Assembly (NCBI GenBank): GCA_023150875.1
Contig: JAKLKC010000033.1
Span: forward strand, 1 to 64,000
DNA length: 64,000 bases
From: Myxococcota bacterium
GTDB taxonomy: Bacteria; Myxococcota_A; UBA796; UBA9615; JAKLKC01
Direction: 5' to 3'
This document shows positions 27,419 to 35,684 of the stretch, one piece after another. The notes under the pieces were generated by a model. The model did no database searches, was not told where the DNA came from, and worked only from the letters and a program-made list of their open reading frames with translations. How positions within the stretch are numbered: position 1 is the stretch's first letter; every line of letters begins with the position of its first letter. The position numbers and the translations under genes were made by a program.

Positions 27419-27643
27419 ATGCCGTGGCGCGTGGACGAGCGGACCTGCATCGGGTGCAGCGTCTGCACCGACGCCTCCCCCGAGGTCTTCTGGCTCGACG
27501 AGGACGCCGGCTTCGCCCGGGTGAAGGCCCCCTCGGCCCCCGAGGATCGGCCGGACTGCCGGGAGGCGGGGCGGGGCTGCCCCGTCGAGGCGATCTCCTT
27601 CACGGAACGAGAGGAAGGGGGCGAGACCGAAGAGGAGTCCTGA
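27419..27643 (+). CDS. Single-cluster ferredoxin
   Basis: 74 residues. Motifs CIGCSVC near the N-terminus and CREAGRGCPVEAI near the end provide the Cys-x2-Cys-x2-Cys and distal Cys-Pro ligands of one [4Fe-4S] or [3Fe-4S] cluster. Acidic overall, as electron carriers are. Starts 32 bases after carD and may be co-transcribed. Partner enzyme unknown. Confidence 0.85.
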   Translation: MPWRVDERTCIGCSVCTDASPEVFWLDEDAGFARVKAPSAPEDRPDCREAGRGCPVEAISFTEREEGGETEEES

Positions 27644-27666
27644 CCCCGCCCGCGGCCCGGCCCCCA

Positions 27667-28971
27667 TCACCCCCGGGGACGGATCCGCCGGGACCGCGCT
27701 CCCAGGGCCCCGCCTGCCGCCACCAGCGCGGCGGCCGCTCCCCCCGCCGCGCCCGCGCTCCCGCCGCAGCCGCAGGTCCCCTCGAAGTCCTGGGCGGGCG
27801 GTGCCGACCCGGCCGCGTCGTCGTCGGCGGAGCCGGCGTCGTCGTCCCCCGGGGGGCCGGTGTCGTCGTCGGGGGGCGGGCCCACGTCGTCCCGGCCGTC
27901 GCAGTCGCCATCGACACCGTCCCCGTCGACCTCCTCGGCGCCGGGATGGACCTCGGGATCCGCGTCGTCACAGTCGTCGCCGCCGCACACCGCCGCCCGG
28001 GATCCGTCGCCGTCCGCGTCCGCCTGCTCGGGGGCGCAGGCGTGGACGTCCACGGTGTCGAAGTCGGAGCAGGCGTCCTCGGCGACGACCGACAGCATGA
28101 CCTCGTAGTCCCCGGGGGCCTCGAAGACGTGGGTGACCACGGCGCCGGCGAGGTCGACGGCGAAGTCCTGATCGATGTCCCACCCGTAGGTGGCGATGGT
28201 GCCCAGGGAGCCCGTGGCGTCCAGCTCGATGGCCTCCCCCGCGACCCCGGCGACGTCCCTCCCCACCGCGACCAGCCCCGCGTCGCACACGGGCACGCCC
28301 ACGGCGTCGATCTCGAAGTCCGAGGACTGCCAGCCCTCCTCGCTGCCGTCGTCCCCCTCGGCGGTCCAGGAGGTCCGGGACGGGTCCTCGAAGATGGTGA
28401 TGGAGCCCGAGGGCAGCACCACGACGTAGTGGTGGGGGAGGTCCCGGAAGCCGTACAGTCCGGCGAAGTCGTCGCTCTCGTCCCCGGGCTCGTTGCCGGG
28501 ACACGAGTCGACCCATCCCTCGCGGTAGATCGTGACCAGGGTGGCGAGGTCCCACCCCGCGGGGAAGCCGGCGAGGTCCCCGGTGTCGCTGCCCCAGACG
28601 GTGTACTCGATGCCCTCGTTGGGGAAGGGCCCGTGGTCGATGGAGGGCAGGACCACCACCGACACCGACGGAGCCGGCAGCTCGAACAGGATCCCCTGGG
28701 CGCCGGACTGGGTCCAGGAGAGGTCGGCCTCGGCGAGGGCGTCGGCGGAGGGGCCCGCGACCATGCTGTAGCCGAAGTCGCAAGGGTTCGAGAAGCCCTG
28801 GGCCTCGCTGCCCCCGGACAGGTAGGTCGCGAAGGAGACGGGAGGGGCGATCCCGGGCACGCTGAGGGCGTCGAGGGTGGACCGATCGGTGACCACCCAA
28901 GCGGCGGCGAGGGCCGGCGTCGAGGGGAGGAGCAGGGCGAGGGCGAGGACGGGCGCCGGGGAGCGGACCAT
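27667..28971 (-). CDS. Secreted PKD-domain protein with MYXO-CTERM-like tail
   Basis: 434 residues. Signal peptide (VLALALLLPSTPALA), an N-terminal beta-rich domain of about 200 residues without a name, a PKD-like domain (YGWDIDQDFAVDLAGAVVTH), one MopE-type motif (DCDDADPEVHPGAEEV), an acidic DDD linker and a tail of CGCGGS followed by an Ala/Gly hydrophobic stretch and RSRR. That tail is the pattern of MYXO-CTERM, thought to anchor proteins at the myxobacterial surface. Function unknown. Confidence 0.8.
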   Translation of the reverse strand: MVRSPAPVLALALLLPSTPALAAAWVVTDRSTLDALSVPGIAPPVSFATYLSGGSEAQGFSNPCDFGYSMVAGPSADALAEADLSWTQSGAQGILFELPAPSVSVVVLPSIDHGPFPNEGIEYTVWGSDTGDLAGFPAGWDLATLVTIYREGWVDSCPGNEPGDESDDFAGLYGFRDLPHHYVVVLPSGSITIFEDPSRTSWTAEGDDGSEEGWQSSDFEIDAVGVPVCDAGLVAVGRDVAGVAGEAIELDATGSLGTIATYGWDIDQDFAVDLAGAVVTHVFEAPGDYEVMLSVVAEDACSDFDTVDVHACAPEQADADGDGSRAAVCGGDDCDDADPEVHPGAEEVDGDGVDGDCDGRDDVGPPPDDDTGPPGDDDAGSADDDAAGSAPPAQDFEGTCGCGGSAGAAGGAAAALVAAGGALGARSRRIRPRG

Positions 28972-29054
28972 GAGGTGATCCCTGGGTGGGCCCGCCGGCG
29001 ACTCCCGGCCCGCTTTCGGGTAGGCTCCCGCCGGGTCCCAGGAGTAGCTCTACC

Positions 29055-29690
29055 ATGAACGGGCGGCCGGCGGTGGATGGGGCCGGGGGGCGGGTGCTGC
29101 TGGCGACCCGGAACCCGGGGAAGGTGCGGGAGTTGCGGGCCCTGCTGGCCGGGGAGGGGATCGAGGTGCTCTCGGCGGGCGACGTGCCCGGCGCGCCCGA
29201 CGTCCCGGAGACGGGGGCGACCTTCCGCGAGAACGCCTTGCTGAAGGCCCACGCCCTGGCGGCCCCGGGCCTGCTCGCCGTGGCCGACGACTCCGGCCTG
29301 GAGGTCGACGCCCTGGGCGGGGCCCCGGGGGTCCGCTCGGCGCGCTACGCCGGGGAACCCAAGGACGACGCCCGGAACTCCCGTCGGCTGCTGGACGAAC
29401 TGGAGGGTGTGCCCGACGAGGGCCGCGCCGCCCGCTTCCGGTGCGCCCTGGCCCTGGTGGCCGACGGCCAGGAGGCGGTCTTCGAGGGGACCTGCGAGGG
29501 GCGGATCGCCAGGGAGCCCCGGGGCGTGGGGGGCTTCGGCTACGATCCGGTGTTCCTGCCGGACGGTGGAACGCGGACGATGGCGGAGCTCTCGGACGCC
29601 GAGAAGAACGCCATCAGCCACCGCGGGCGGGCGTTCGCGGCGGCGAGGGAGACGATCGTGACCTGGGCGCGCCGCGCCTCCGAGGCGTGA
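29055..29690 (+). CDS. rdgB: dITP/XTP pyrophosphatase
   Basis: 211 residues of the HAM1/RdgB family: ATRNPGKVREL near the N-terminus, DDSGLEVDALGGAPGVRSAR, RCALALV, FGYDPVF and ISHRGRA. These are the metal- and nucleotide-binding motifs. It hydrolyses dITP and XTP to the monophosphates and pyrophosphate, keeping damaged purines out of DNA and RNA. The ATG at 29055 was chosen as closest to the conserved start. Six bases separate it from the next gene. Confidence 0.92.
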   Translation: MNGRPAVDGAGGRVLLATRNPGKVRELRALLAGEGIEVLSAGDVPGAPDVPETGATFRENALLKAHALAAPGLLAVADDSGLEVDALGGAPGVRSARYAGEPKDDARNSRRLLDELEGVPDEGRAARFRCALALVADGQEAVFEGTCEGRIAREPRGVGGFGYDPVFLPDGGTRTMAELSDAEKNAISHRGRAFAAARETIVTWARRASEA

Positions 29691-29696
29691 TCGACG

Positions 29697-30302
29697 ATGC
29701 CGAACCCGTGGATGACCCCGACCCACCGCGCGTTCATCGCGGTGAGCCTGCTGTGGCTCGTCTACGAGCTGGCATTCGGGCTCCTCCCCTCGCGCCGCGG
29801 GGCCGGGGAGGGCCGGGCCGACGCGGGCTCGTGGTGGTGGCTGACCCTGTCGGTGACATCGGGGGTGCTCCTGTCGGGGGCGGTGGCCCGGCACACCCAC
29901 GTGCTGGCGCCCTCGGCGGCGGTGGCCACCGACCTGATGGGCATCGCCCTGGTGGCCGCCGGCTTCGCCCTGCGGGCGCGGGCGATGTCCGAGCTGGGGC
30001 GCTCCTTCACCACCCGGGTGGCGGTGGACAGGGACCAGCGGGTGGTGGACACCGGCCCCTACTCCCGGGTGCGCCACCCCGCCTACCTGGGGGACCTCGT
30101 CGCCTTCGCGGGGATCGGCCTCGGGCAGGCCAGCGCGGTCTCGGCGGCCCTGCTGTGGCTCCTGTGCGTCCCCCCCCTCCTCTACCGGATCCGCGTCGAG
30201 GAGGCAGCCCTGGGGGCGGTGCTGGGGGAGTCCTGGCGCGCCTACGCCGCCCGCACCCCCGCCCTCCTCCCCTTCCCCCGCCCCGGCCGCCCCCTCCCTT
30301 GA
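29697..30302 (+). CDS. Isoprenylcysteine-carboxyl-methyltransferase-like membrane protein
   Basis: 201 residues with four to five membrane helices and the motif DTGPYSRVRHPAYLG followed by IRVEEAAL, the SAM- and substrate-binding signature of the ICMT/PEMT (phospholipid methyltransferase-like) family. Bacterial members methylate lipids or small molecules; the substrate cannot be told. Follows rdgB closely. Confidence 0.8.
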   Translation: MPNPWMTPTHRAFIAVSLLWLVYELAFGLLPSRRGAGEGRADAGSWWWLTLSVTSGVLLSGAVARHTHVLAPSAAVATDLMGIALVAAGFALRARAMSELGRSFTTRVAVDRDQRVVDTGPYSRVRHPAYLGDLVAFAGIGLGQASAVSAALLWLLCVPPLLYRIRVEEAALGAVLGESWRAYAARTPALLPFPRPGRPLP

Positions 30303-30346
30303 CAATCCCCCCGCCCGCGCCGACAATCCCGCCGCCTTCGGCTCGT

Positions 30347-30423
30347 GGGGAGATAGCTCAGTTGGCTAGAGCGTCGGATTGTGGCTCCGAAGGTCTCGGG
30401 TTCGAGTCCCGGTCTCCCTACCA
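30347..30423 (+). tRNA. tRNA-His (anticodon GTG)
   Basis: A full cloverleaf fits: acceptor GGGGAGA with TCTCCCT, D arm GCTC/GAGC, anticodon stem TCGGA/TCCGA with loop TTGTGGC (GTG at 34-36), variable AGGTC, T arm TCGGG/CCCGG with TTCGAGT, discriminator A and encoded CCA at 30421-30423. The first pair is G1:U72, the discriminator is A73, and the base before G1 is T, so there is no encoded G-1:C73 as in most bacterial tRNA-His. See findings. Confidence 0.93.
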
Positions 30424-30659
30424 CTTCCCGCCTCGGCCCCTCTTCCGGGACTCGACCCGGCGGCAGGATGCCGCAAGGGGACTTCCGCGAAGCGGAAGCC
30501 CGAAGGGCGCCGTCCGTGACGGACGGCGTCAGCGGGCGCGTGGCGCAGCCAGTGGCTGAAAAGCGGCCGTGACGGCCGCGTCAGCCACGCGCCCCGGCCC
30601 TGGAGGCCCCGTCCCGGACGGGCGGGGCCGGAAGGGTCGAGTCCCGGTCTCCCTACCAC
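30402..30659. repeat. Direct repeat of the tRNA-His 3' end around a hairpin-rich segment (att-like)
   Basis: The 23 bases at 30402-30424 (T arm to CCA plus one) are repeated exactly at 30637-30659. A copy of a tRNA 3' end downstream of the tRNA is the classic mark of a site-specific integration. The 212 bases between (30425-30636) code for nothing clear and form four strong hairpins: arms 30482-30488/30492-30498; 30508-30516/30520-30528; 30552-30559 plus 30563-30569 with 30573-30579 plus 30581-30588; 30605-30616/30619-30629. Two of them share the loop context CCGTGACGG. No integrase gene is present. Confidence 0.75.
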
Positions 30660-30662
30660 CGC

Positions 30663-31217
30663 CTACTTGCTTGATTCGACAGCGGTCTTCTCCGGCGTGA
30701 CGACCTTAGGGCCAGCAGGGATTCGATCAGCGGTCCGGGTTGAGGTAAGGTCCGGAAATCGCGACCAGTCCTCACGGTGGACCTGAAGGGACTTGCCGTT
30801 GCCCCGCACGTCGTCCGGCGTGATGGTAACCCTGAGCAGGATCTGCTCGCCTACCCGATAGCCCACGCCATAGCCGGTGTGCAGATCGAACAGGGTTCGC
30901 CTCCCCATCAGGATGTAGTCACACCACCGATCCTTGTGGCGACATGCGAGGACGTACATCAGGTCGGGCGTACGCTGCGTCGCGACCTGGGGCCATCCGA
31001 AGCTGAACTTTGCGGCGTAGCCACCCAGGCGTGCGCGTGCCTGCGCATTGGCAGCCTTGACCTGGATGCGGTTCAGGACGCCCGTATCGTCGTTCACAAC
31101 GAAAACGTCCTCGCCGATGTCCACCTCCGGGATCGCGACGTTGTAGCCTCGGATGAGGAACTCCGCCATGACCGCGAACTGGCCGCTCTTGCCGAGATAC
31201 AGGCCACCTCGCGCCAT
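30663..31217 (-). CDS. PD-(D/E)xK nuclease-fold-like hypothetical protein
   Basis: 184 residues. The first 60 follow the pattern of small nuclease-fold proteins: GKSGQFAVMAEFLIRGYNVA (helix with Glu), EVDIGEDVFVVND (acidic residue) and NRIQVKAAN, with Gln-x-Lys on the core strand. In related groups these residues bind metal for DNA cleavage or structure. The rest is unremarkable. Last gene of a three-gene operon (31833 to 30663) with overlapping ends; the island begins right beside the repeated tRNA-His end. Nuclease activity is inference. Confidence 0.55.
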   Translation of the reverse strand: MARGGLYLGKSGQFAVMAEFLIRGYNVAIPEVDIGEDVFVVNDDTGVLNRIQVKAANAQARARLGGYAAKFSFGWPQVATQRTPDLMYVLACRHKDRWCDYILMGRRTLFDLHTGYGVGYRVGEQILLRVTITPDDVRGNGKSLQVHREDWSRFPDLTSTRTADRIPAGPKVVTPEKTAVESSK

Positions 31218-31534
31218 CAGAAGATCCGGGCGACTTCACGCTGGTTCACGGGGTCGAACAGCACTGCGCCACCGAGATCCCGGATCTGCTCGCGGGTCAG
31301 GCCAGTCAACATCGTAGCGACCTGGGGCCACATCGGTCCATGGATCCGCTCGAAGTCCAGGAGCGTGTCATACCCGATGAATACGTTCGGGGCGGGGTGC
31401 ACTCCCGGGAAGCGGTGGTCGATGATGCGCCGTGAGCGCGGATGAAGCGCATAGGAGCAACCGTCGGCCTGCTGACCGAATAGCACCAGGATCGGCTCCA
31501 GGCTGGCGCTCGGGTCGCTACCTGCGCGCATCAT
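31217..31534 (-). CDS. Hypothetical protein of the tRNA-His island
   Basis: 105 residues with no family I recognise. It is a soluble, mixed alpha/beta sequence (ILVLFGQQADGCSYALHP; NVFIGYDTLLDFERIHG). It overlaps the upstream UPF0175-like gene by four bases and meets the next gene at one shared base, so all three genes are probably translated together. It may be a partner or regulator of the nuclease-like protein. Confidence 0.6.
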   Translation of the reverse strand: MMRAGSDPSASLEPILVLFGQQADGCSYALHPRSRRIIDHRFPGVHPAPNVFIGYDTLLDFERIHGPMWPQVATMLTGLTREQIRDLGGAVLFDPVNQREVARIF

Positions 31535-31833
31535 CGAGCGGTCTCCACCCCGACGGCAATCCCATGGCCGTCGACCTCACGGTCCACCTCACCGACTTCA
31601 AAGCCCAGGGGCGTGACGTGGTGGCGACCCATCAGGGCGAGGAAGGCGGCGACGGGCATCCCGGCCAGCTCCGCCGCCTTGCCGTACCCGAGCCGGCGCT
31701 CCCGGACCTGCTCGACCAGCCAGAGCGCACGCATCTCGGCGGCGATGTCGTCGGGGGACCAGGGGTGGTGCCGCAGTGCCTCCCTGGGCAGCCGGACGGG
31801 GACGGTCAGGGACTCGGATGTGGCGTCGGACAT
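31531..31833 (-). CDS. UPF0175-like small protein (antitoxin-type)
   Basis: 100 residues. LTVPVRLPREAL near the start and LGYGKAAELAGMPVAAFLALM followed by TPLGF match the UPF0175 pattern: a ribbon-type start and a short helix-turn-helix-like core, often seen as the antitoxin partner of a PIN or other toxin. First gene of the three-gene operon. A TATACT at about 31842-31847 on the minus strand lies only nine to ten bases before the ATG, which would give an almost leaderless transcript. Confidence 0.6.
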   Translation of the reverse strand: MSDATSESLTVPVRLPREALRHHPWSPDDIAAEMRALWLVEQVRERRLGYGKAAELAGMPVAAFLALMGRHHVTPLGFEVGEVDREVDGHGIAVGVETAR

Positions 31834-31941
31834 GGGCTCAGTATAGTCCCGGCCGGGGAGACGGGCACGACCATCGAGCGGGCTCCGGCATCGGGGGCGG
31901 CAGCCGGAGCGATGGGGAATCGGCGCTTTAGAACTATACTT

Positions 31942-31961
31942 CTTATAACCATGGTCCTAAG
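31942..31961. promoter_or_regulatory. Palindrome in an AT-rich promoter region (candidate operator)
   Basis: CTTA-nn-ACCATGGT-nn-TAAG at 31942-31961 is a symmetrical 20-mer ending eight bases before the ATG at 31970. TATACT (31935-31940) and TATAAC (31945-31950) nearby are possible -10 boxes. This is one of the most AT-rich spots in the window. The palindrome could bind a dimer and control the ATPase gene. Confidence 0.45.
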
Positions 31962-31969
31962 ATCCGACC

Positions 31970-33445
31970 ATGCTCCCGCCGCCCCCTGGGTACGTCTTCA
32001 ATCGGGCCGCCGAGTGGCAGGGGCTCGCCCGCTTCGCCGCGGACGCCTCCGGCCACCCCGCGCTGGGGGTGGTCTACGGCCGGCGGCGCCAGGGAAAGTC
32101 GTTCCTGCTGCGGGCCCTGTGCCGCGAGATGGGTGGCTTCTGCTTCGAGGCGCCCGAGGCGACGGAGGCCGAGGCCCTGCGCCTCCTCGGGCAGCGCCTC
32201 GCCGAGCACCTGAAGGTGCCGGGGCGCCTAGCCTTCGACGGGTGGCCCGCCGCCGTGGCGGCGTTGATGGACCTGGGCGCGGGCGACCGGCCGGTCCCGG
32301 TGGTGCTCGACGAGTTCCCCCGGCTGGCGAGGGAGTGCCGGTCGTTGCCGTCGTTGATCCAGGCGGCCTTACCCCCGCGGACGGAGGACGGGAGCGCTTG
32401 CCGAACCCGGCTGATCCTGTGCGGCTCGGCCCTGTCGTTCATGACCCGCCTGCTGTCCGGCGAGTCGCCGCTCCGGGGACGCGCCAGTCTGGAGTTGATG
32501 CTCCACCCCTTCGACTACCGCCAGGCGGCGGCCTTCTGGGGGCTTCACGACCAACCCACCTTGGCGTTCCGGGTCTACGCGGTGGTCGGCGGGACGCCAG
32601 CCTACCGCCGGGAGTTCGTCTCGGAGGACGTTCCCCGGGGCGGGGACTTCGACGACTGGGTGCTGCGCACCGCGTTGAACCCCATGACGCCTCTGTTCCG
32701 GGAGGGCCGATACCTCCTCGCCGAGGAGCGGGACCTGAGGGACCTGGGCCTGTACCACTCGGTGCTCACGGCCATCTCCGAGGGGAGCACCACTCGGGGC
32801 TCCATCGCCGCGGCCCTCGGGCGCGCCTCCACGGACGTCGGACACCCCCTCGCCGTCCTGGAAGACACGGGCTTCGTCGAGCGACGCCAGGACACCTTCC
32901 GCCGCGGGGGATCCACCTGGCACGTCGCCGAGCCCATCGTGAGGTTCCACCACGCCATCACCCGCCCCTCCTGCTCGGCCTGGCAGGACCGGGCGACCGC
33001 CAGCGCGCTGTGGAAGCGGGCCCAGGAGACGTTCCGCTCCCGCCTGCTCGGCCCGGCGTTCGAGGACGTCTGCCGGACGTGGGTGCGCCGGTACGCGTCC
33101 GTGGAGACGATGGGGGACGTGGTGGTGGAGGTCGGATCGGGGGTCGTCCAGGACGCCCGGGCCAGGGCGAGGCACGAGGTGGACCTCGTCGCCTACGGGC
33201 TCCCCGACCCCGGCGGGCGTCGGCGGGTGCTGCTGATCGGCGAGGCGAAGTGGGGGAAGCGGATGGGGATGGAGGACGTGAGGCGGCTGGAGAGGGTCCG
33301 GGAGCTGCTGCGGGCACGGGACGACGTGGACGTGTCGGGATGCCGGATCGGGTGTTTCAGTGGGGTGGGGTTCGAGTCCGTGGCCGCGCAGGAGGCGGCC
33401 GGGGCGCTGCTCGTGGACGGAGATCGGTTGTACCAAGGATCCTGA
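31970..33445 (+). CDS. DUF234-type ATPase (archaeal-ATPase-like with nuclease-fold tail)
   Basis: 491 residues. Walker A VYGRRRQGKS (residues 35-44), Walker B VVLDEFP (about 100), and CGSALSFM as sensor region, the arrangement of the archaeal-type STAND/AAA ATPases. A winged-helix-like segment follows (SIAAALGRASTDVGHPLAVL), then a DUF234-like tail with EVDLVAYG and LIGEAKW, the acidic and E-x-K residues of a PD-(D/E)xK fold. Such proteins are widespread in accessory regions. A role in defence or DNA handling is suspected but not shown. Flanked by the tRNA-associated island and by surface-protein genes. Confidence 0.8.
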   Translation: MLPPPPGYVFNRAAEWQGLARFAADASGHPALGVVYGRRRQGKSFLLRALCREMGGFCFEAPEATEAEALRLLGQRLAEHLKVPGRLAFDGWPAAVAALMDLGAGDRPVPVVLDEFPRLARECRSLPSLIQAALPPRTEDGSACRTRLILCGSALSFMTRLLSGESPLRGRASLELMLHPFDYRQAAAFWGLHDQPTLAFRVYAVVGGTPAYRREFVSEDVPRGGDFDDWVLRTALNPMTPLFREGRYLLAEERDLRDLGLYHSVLTAISEGSTTRGSIAAALGRASTDVGHPLAVLEDTGFVERRQDTFRRGGSTWHVAEPIVRFHHAITRPSCSAWQDRATASALWKRAQETFRSRLLGPAFEDVCRTWVRRYASVETMGDVVVEVGSGVVQDARARARHEVDLVAYGLPDPGGRRRVLLIGEAKWGKRMGMEDVRRLERVRELLRARDDVDVSGCRIGCFSGVGFESVAAQEAAGALLVDGDRLYQGS

Positions 33446-33504
33446 GGACTCGCCCCTCGTGAGGGAGTACAATCCGCGCGCCATCCGGGCAGACGGAGGA
33501 TCCC

Positions 33505-34914
33505 ATGGGCGGAGAGAACGCGCGGCGGCGGTGGGCGTGGGGGCTCGCCCTCGTCGCCACCACCCTCGTCGGGTGCACCGACGGCACCCTGGTCCTGGAC
33601 GACGACGACGACGCCGACGACGACGCCTCGGGGGATCCCGTCGCGGTGGCCTTCGCCGGGATCGCGGAGGGCGACCTGGTGAACGGCACCGCCACCGTGG
33701 GGGCCGACGTGACCGGGGGCGCTTCGCCCTACTCGGTGGCCCTCAGCCTCGACGACAGCGAGGTCGGCACCGACGACTCGGGGCCCTACTCCTTCGAGTG
33801 GGACACCACGTCGGCCTCCCGGGGGGAGCACGCCCTCTCCCTCGTCGTCACCGACGGCAACGGGGACGAGGCCAGCGCCACCGTCACCGTCACCGTCGAC
33901 CAGCTCCCCACCATCGTGATCACCGCCCCCGGCGAGGGCGAGGGGGTCACGGGCCTCGTCACCCTCGCCGCCGAGGTGGAGGACGACGGCACGGGAGCCG
34001 TGGTGGAGGCGTCGCTCGACGGCGTCGTCTTCGCCGTCGACGACGTCGCCCCCTACGAGGGGATCGTGGACTCCTGCACCGCCCTCGCGGGCTCCCACGT
34101 CCTCTCGGCCGTGGTCACCGACTCCGCCGGACAGGTCGCCAGCGACGAGATCGGCGTCGAGATCGAGAGGTCCGACGCCGACGGCGACGGTGCCGACGCC
34201 TGCCTGGACTGCGACGACTCCGACGCCTCCGTCCACCCCGGCGCCGTGGAGGTCTGCGGCGACGCCATCGACCAGGACTGCGACGGCAGCCTCGGGAGCT
34301 GCCCCATCGAGATCGAGGACGTCGTCGGGCGCACCTACGCCGTGGACTACGCCACCGGCACGGTGACCGAGCCCGCGGGCGTCGGCGCCTACCTGGACGA
34401 GTACCTGGGCTACCTGGGCGTCGTGCTCCTCCAGGCGACCTCCGCCAGCGAGGACGGCGACGCCATCCACGCCCGCCTCGCCCCGGCCCTCGATGACGGC
34501 GTCGGCTGGGTCCAGGACGTGTGCCAGCCCAGCGTCGACATGCCCGGCGCCCCGGGATCCTTCACGAACCCCGGCTTCACCGTCGGTCCCGCCCCCCTGT
34601 ACGTCGGCTACGAGGGGTTCGTCGTGGACCTGGAGGAGAGCACCTTCTCCGCGGAGTTCGCCGGCGTCTCCGCCCTGGCGTCGGGCGCCCTGCACACCGC
34701 TTTCGACACCCGCTACGTCGACTCCTTCGTCGGCTCCGACGGGACGACCTGCGGGATCCTCTCGGGGCTGGGGGTGCTGTGCGAGGGCTGCCCCGACGAG
34801 GGCGATCCCTACTGCATCTACGCGGTGATCTCGGGCCTCGAGGCGGCCGAGGTCCCGGGCCTGGACGTGGTGCCCCGCTCCGCCGAGGAGATCGCCGCCG
34901 ACTCCGGCTGTTGA
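33505..34914 (+). CDS. Surface lipoprotein with Ig-like domains and MopE motif
   Basis: 469 residues. Lipobox ATTLVGC, then an acidic DDDDDADDD linker. Two bacterial Ig-like repeats follow (VAFAGIAEGDLVNGTATVGA and IVITAPGEGEGVTGLVTLAA), then one MopE-type motif (DCDDSDASVHPGAVEV, CDGS) and a C-terminal domain of about 200 residues of unknown fold. Expected to be exported and lipid-anchored. First of a run of surface-protein genes. Confidence 0.75.
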   Translation: MGGENARRRWAWGLALVATTLVGCTDGTLVLDDDDDADDDASGDPVAVAFAGIAEGDLVNGTATVGADVTGGASPYSVALSLDDSEVGTDDSGPYSFEWDTTSASRGEHALSLVVTDGNGDEASATVTVTVDQLPTIVITAPGEGEGVTGLVTLAAEVEDDGTGAVVEASLDGVVFAVDDVAPYEGIVDSCTALAGSHVLSAVVTDSAGQVASDEIGVEIERSDADGDGADACLDCDDSDASVHPGAVEVCGDAIDQDCDGSLGSCPIEIEDVVGRTYAVDYATGTVTEPAGVGAYLDEYLGYLGVVLLQATSASEDGDAIHARLAPALDDGVGWVQDVCQPSVDMPGAPGSFTNPGFTVGPAPLYVGYEGFVVDLEESTFSAEFAGVSALASGALHTAFDTRYVDSFVGSDGTTCGILSGLGVLCEGCPDEGDPYCIYAVISGLEAAEVPGLDVVPRSAEEIAADSGC

Positions 34915-34980
34915 TCCCCTCGCCGCCCCCGCCCTTCCACCGTCCCACCGGCGGGCCCGCGCCCGTCGGGCGAGGTCCCC

Positions 34981-35571
34981 ATGCGCCGCTCCCTGCTGCT
35001 CGCCGCCGCCCTCGCCACCGCCGCCGCCCCGCCCATGGGCTGCGCCGGCCGGATCTCGGGGGAGATCGACGGGGAGAGCCCGGGGTCCATGCCCGGCGGC
35101 TTCTGGTTCTATCAATACGATGGCCTCTTCGGCAGCGTCCCGGTGGTGGTGCTCAGCTCCCGGACGGGGGCCTGCGACGCCTACGCCGAGCGCCTCGCGG
35201 GCGGGGATCCCCCGTTCCCCGACACGTACTGGACCACGGCGGCCTGGTTCTTCGCCACCGACGACGACGCCCTGGTGGACGAGGGCCACACCCCCCTGCT
35301 CCAGATCTGCCGTCACGGCGAGGCCGACGCGTGCTGGTACGCATCCTCGGGTTCGATGGCGATCACCGGCTTCGACACCGACGGACGGATCGCCGGAGAG
35401 GGGGACGTGGACCTCGTGGACGAGTCCGGGGACGACGCGGGCCAGGTCTCCGTCGCCTTCTCGGTGCCGCGATGCGAGGCCGTGGAGGCGCACCTGGCCA
35501 TCGAGGACCTGGACCTGTCCGCCGTGGGCGAGCTGTTGGAGGCGTTCCTGGGCGACGGCTGGGGGGAGTAG
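34981..35571 (+). CDS. Hypothetical lipoprotein
   Basis: 196 residues. N-terminal signal ending in a lipobox-like PPMGC. Four further cysteines may form disulfides. The body is beta-rich and acidic with no family I recognise. It lies 66 bases downstream of the previous lipoprotein gene and is transcribed in the same direction. Confidence 0.65.
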   Translation: MRRSLLLAAALATAAAPPMGCAGRISGEIDGESPGSMPGGFWFYQYDGLFGSVPVVVLSSRTGACDAYAERLAGGDPPFPDTYWTTAAWFFATDDDALVDEGHTPLLQICRHGEADACWYASSGSMAITGFDTDGRIAGEGDVDLVDESGDDAGQVSVAFSVPRCEAVEAHLAIEDLDLSAVGELLEAFLGDGWGE

Positions 35572-35684
35572 GCGGCGGCGGGACGGGCCCGGACTCGCCG
35601 GGAGGCGCCCCGGCGCCGAGGGCCCGTTAGAATGGACCGGCGCCGGACGGCGGGGGAGTCGGTCCGGCCGGAAGGATCCGCCAA

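Noticed and set aside
27967-29056. Long open frame opposite and across the PKD-domain gene
   Set aside because: Low-complexity Arg/Gly-rich translation without motifs; the gene at 27667-28971 has a signal peptide, PKD domain and MYXO-CTERM-like tail.
30637-30659. A second tRNA gene
   Set aside because: Only the last 23 bases of the tRNA are repeated; no acceptor 5' strand, D arm or anticodon arm precedes them.
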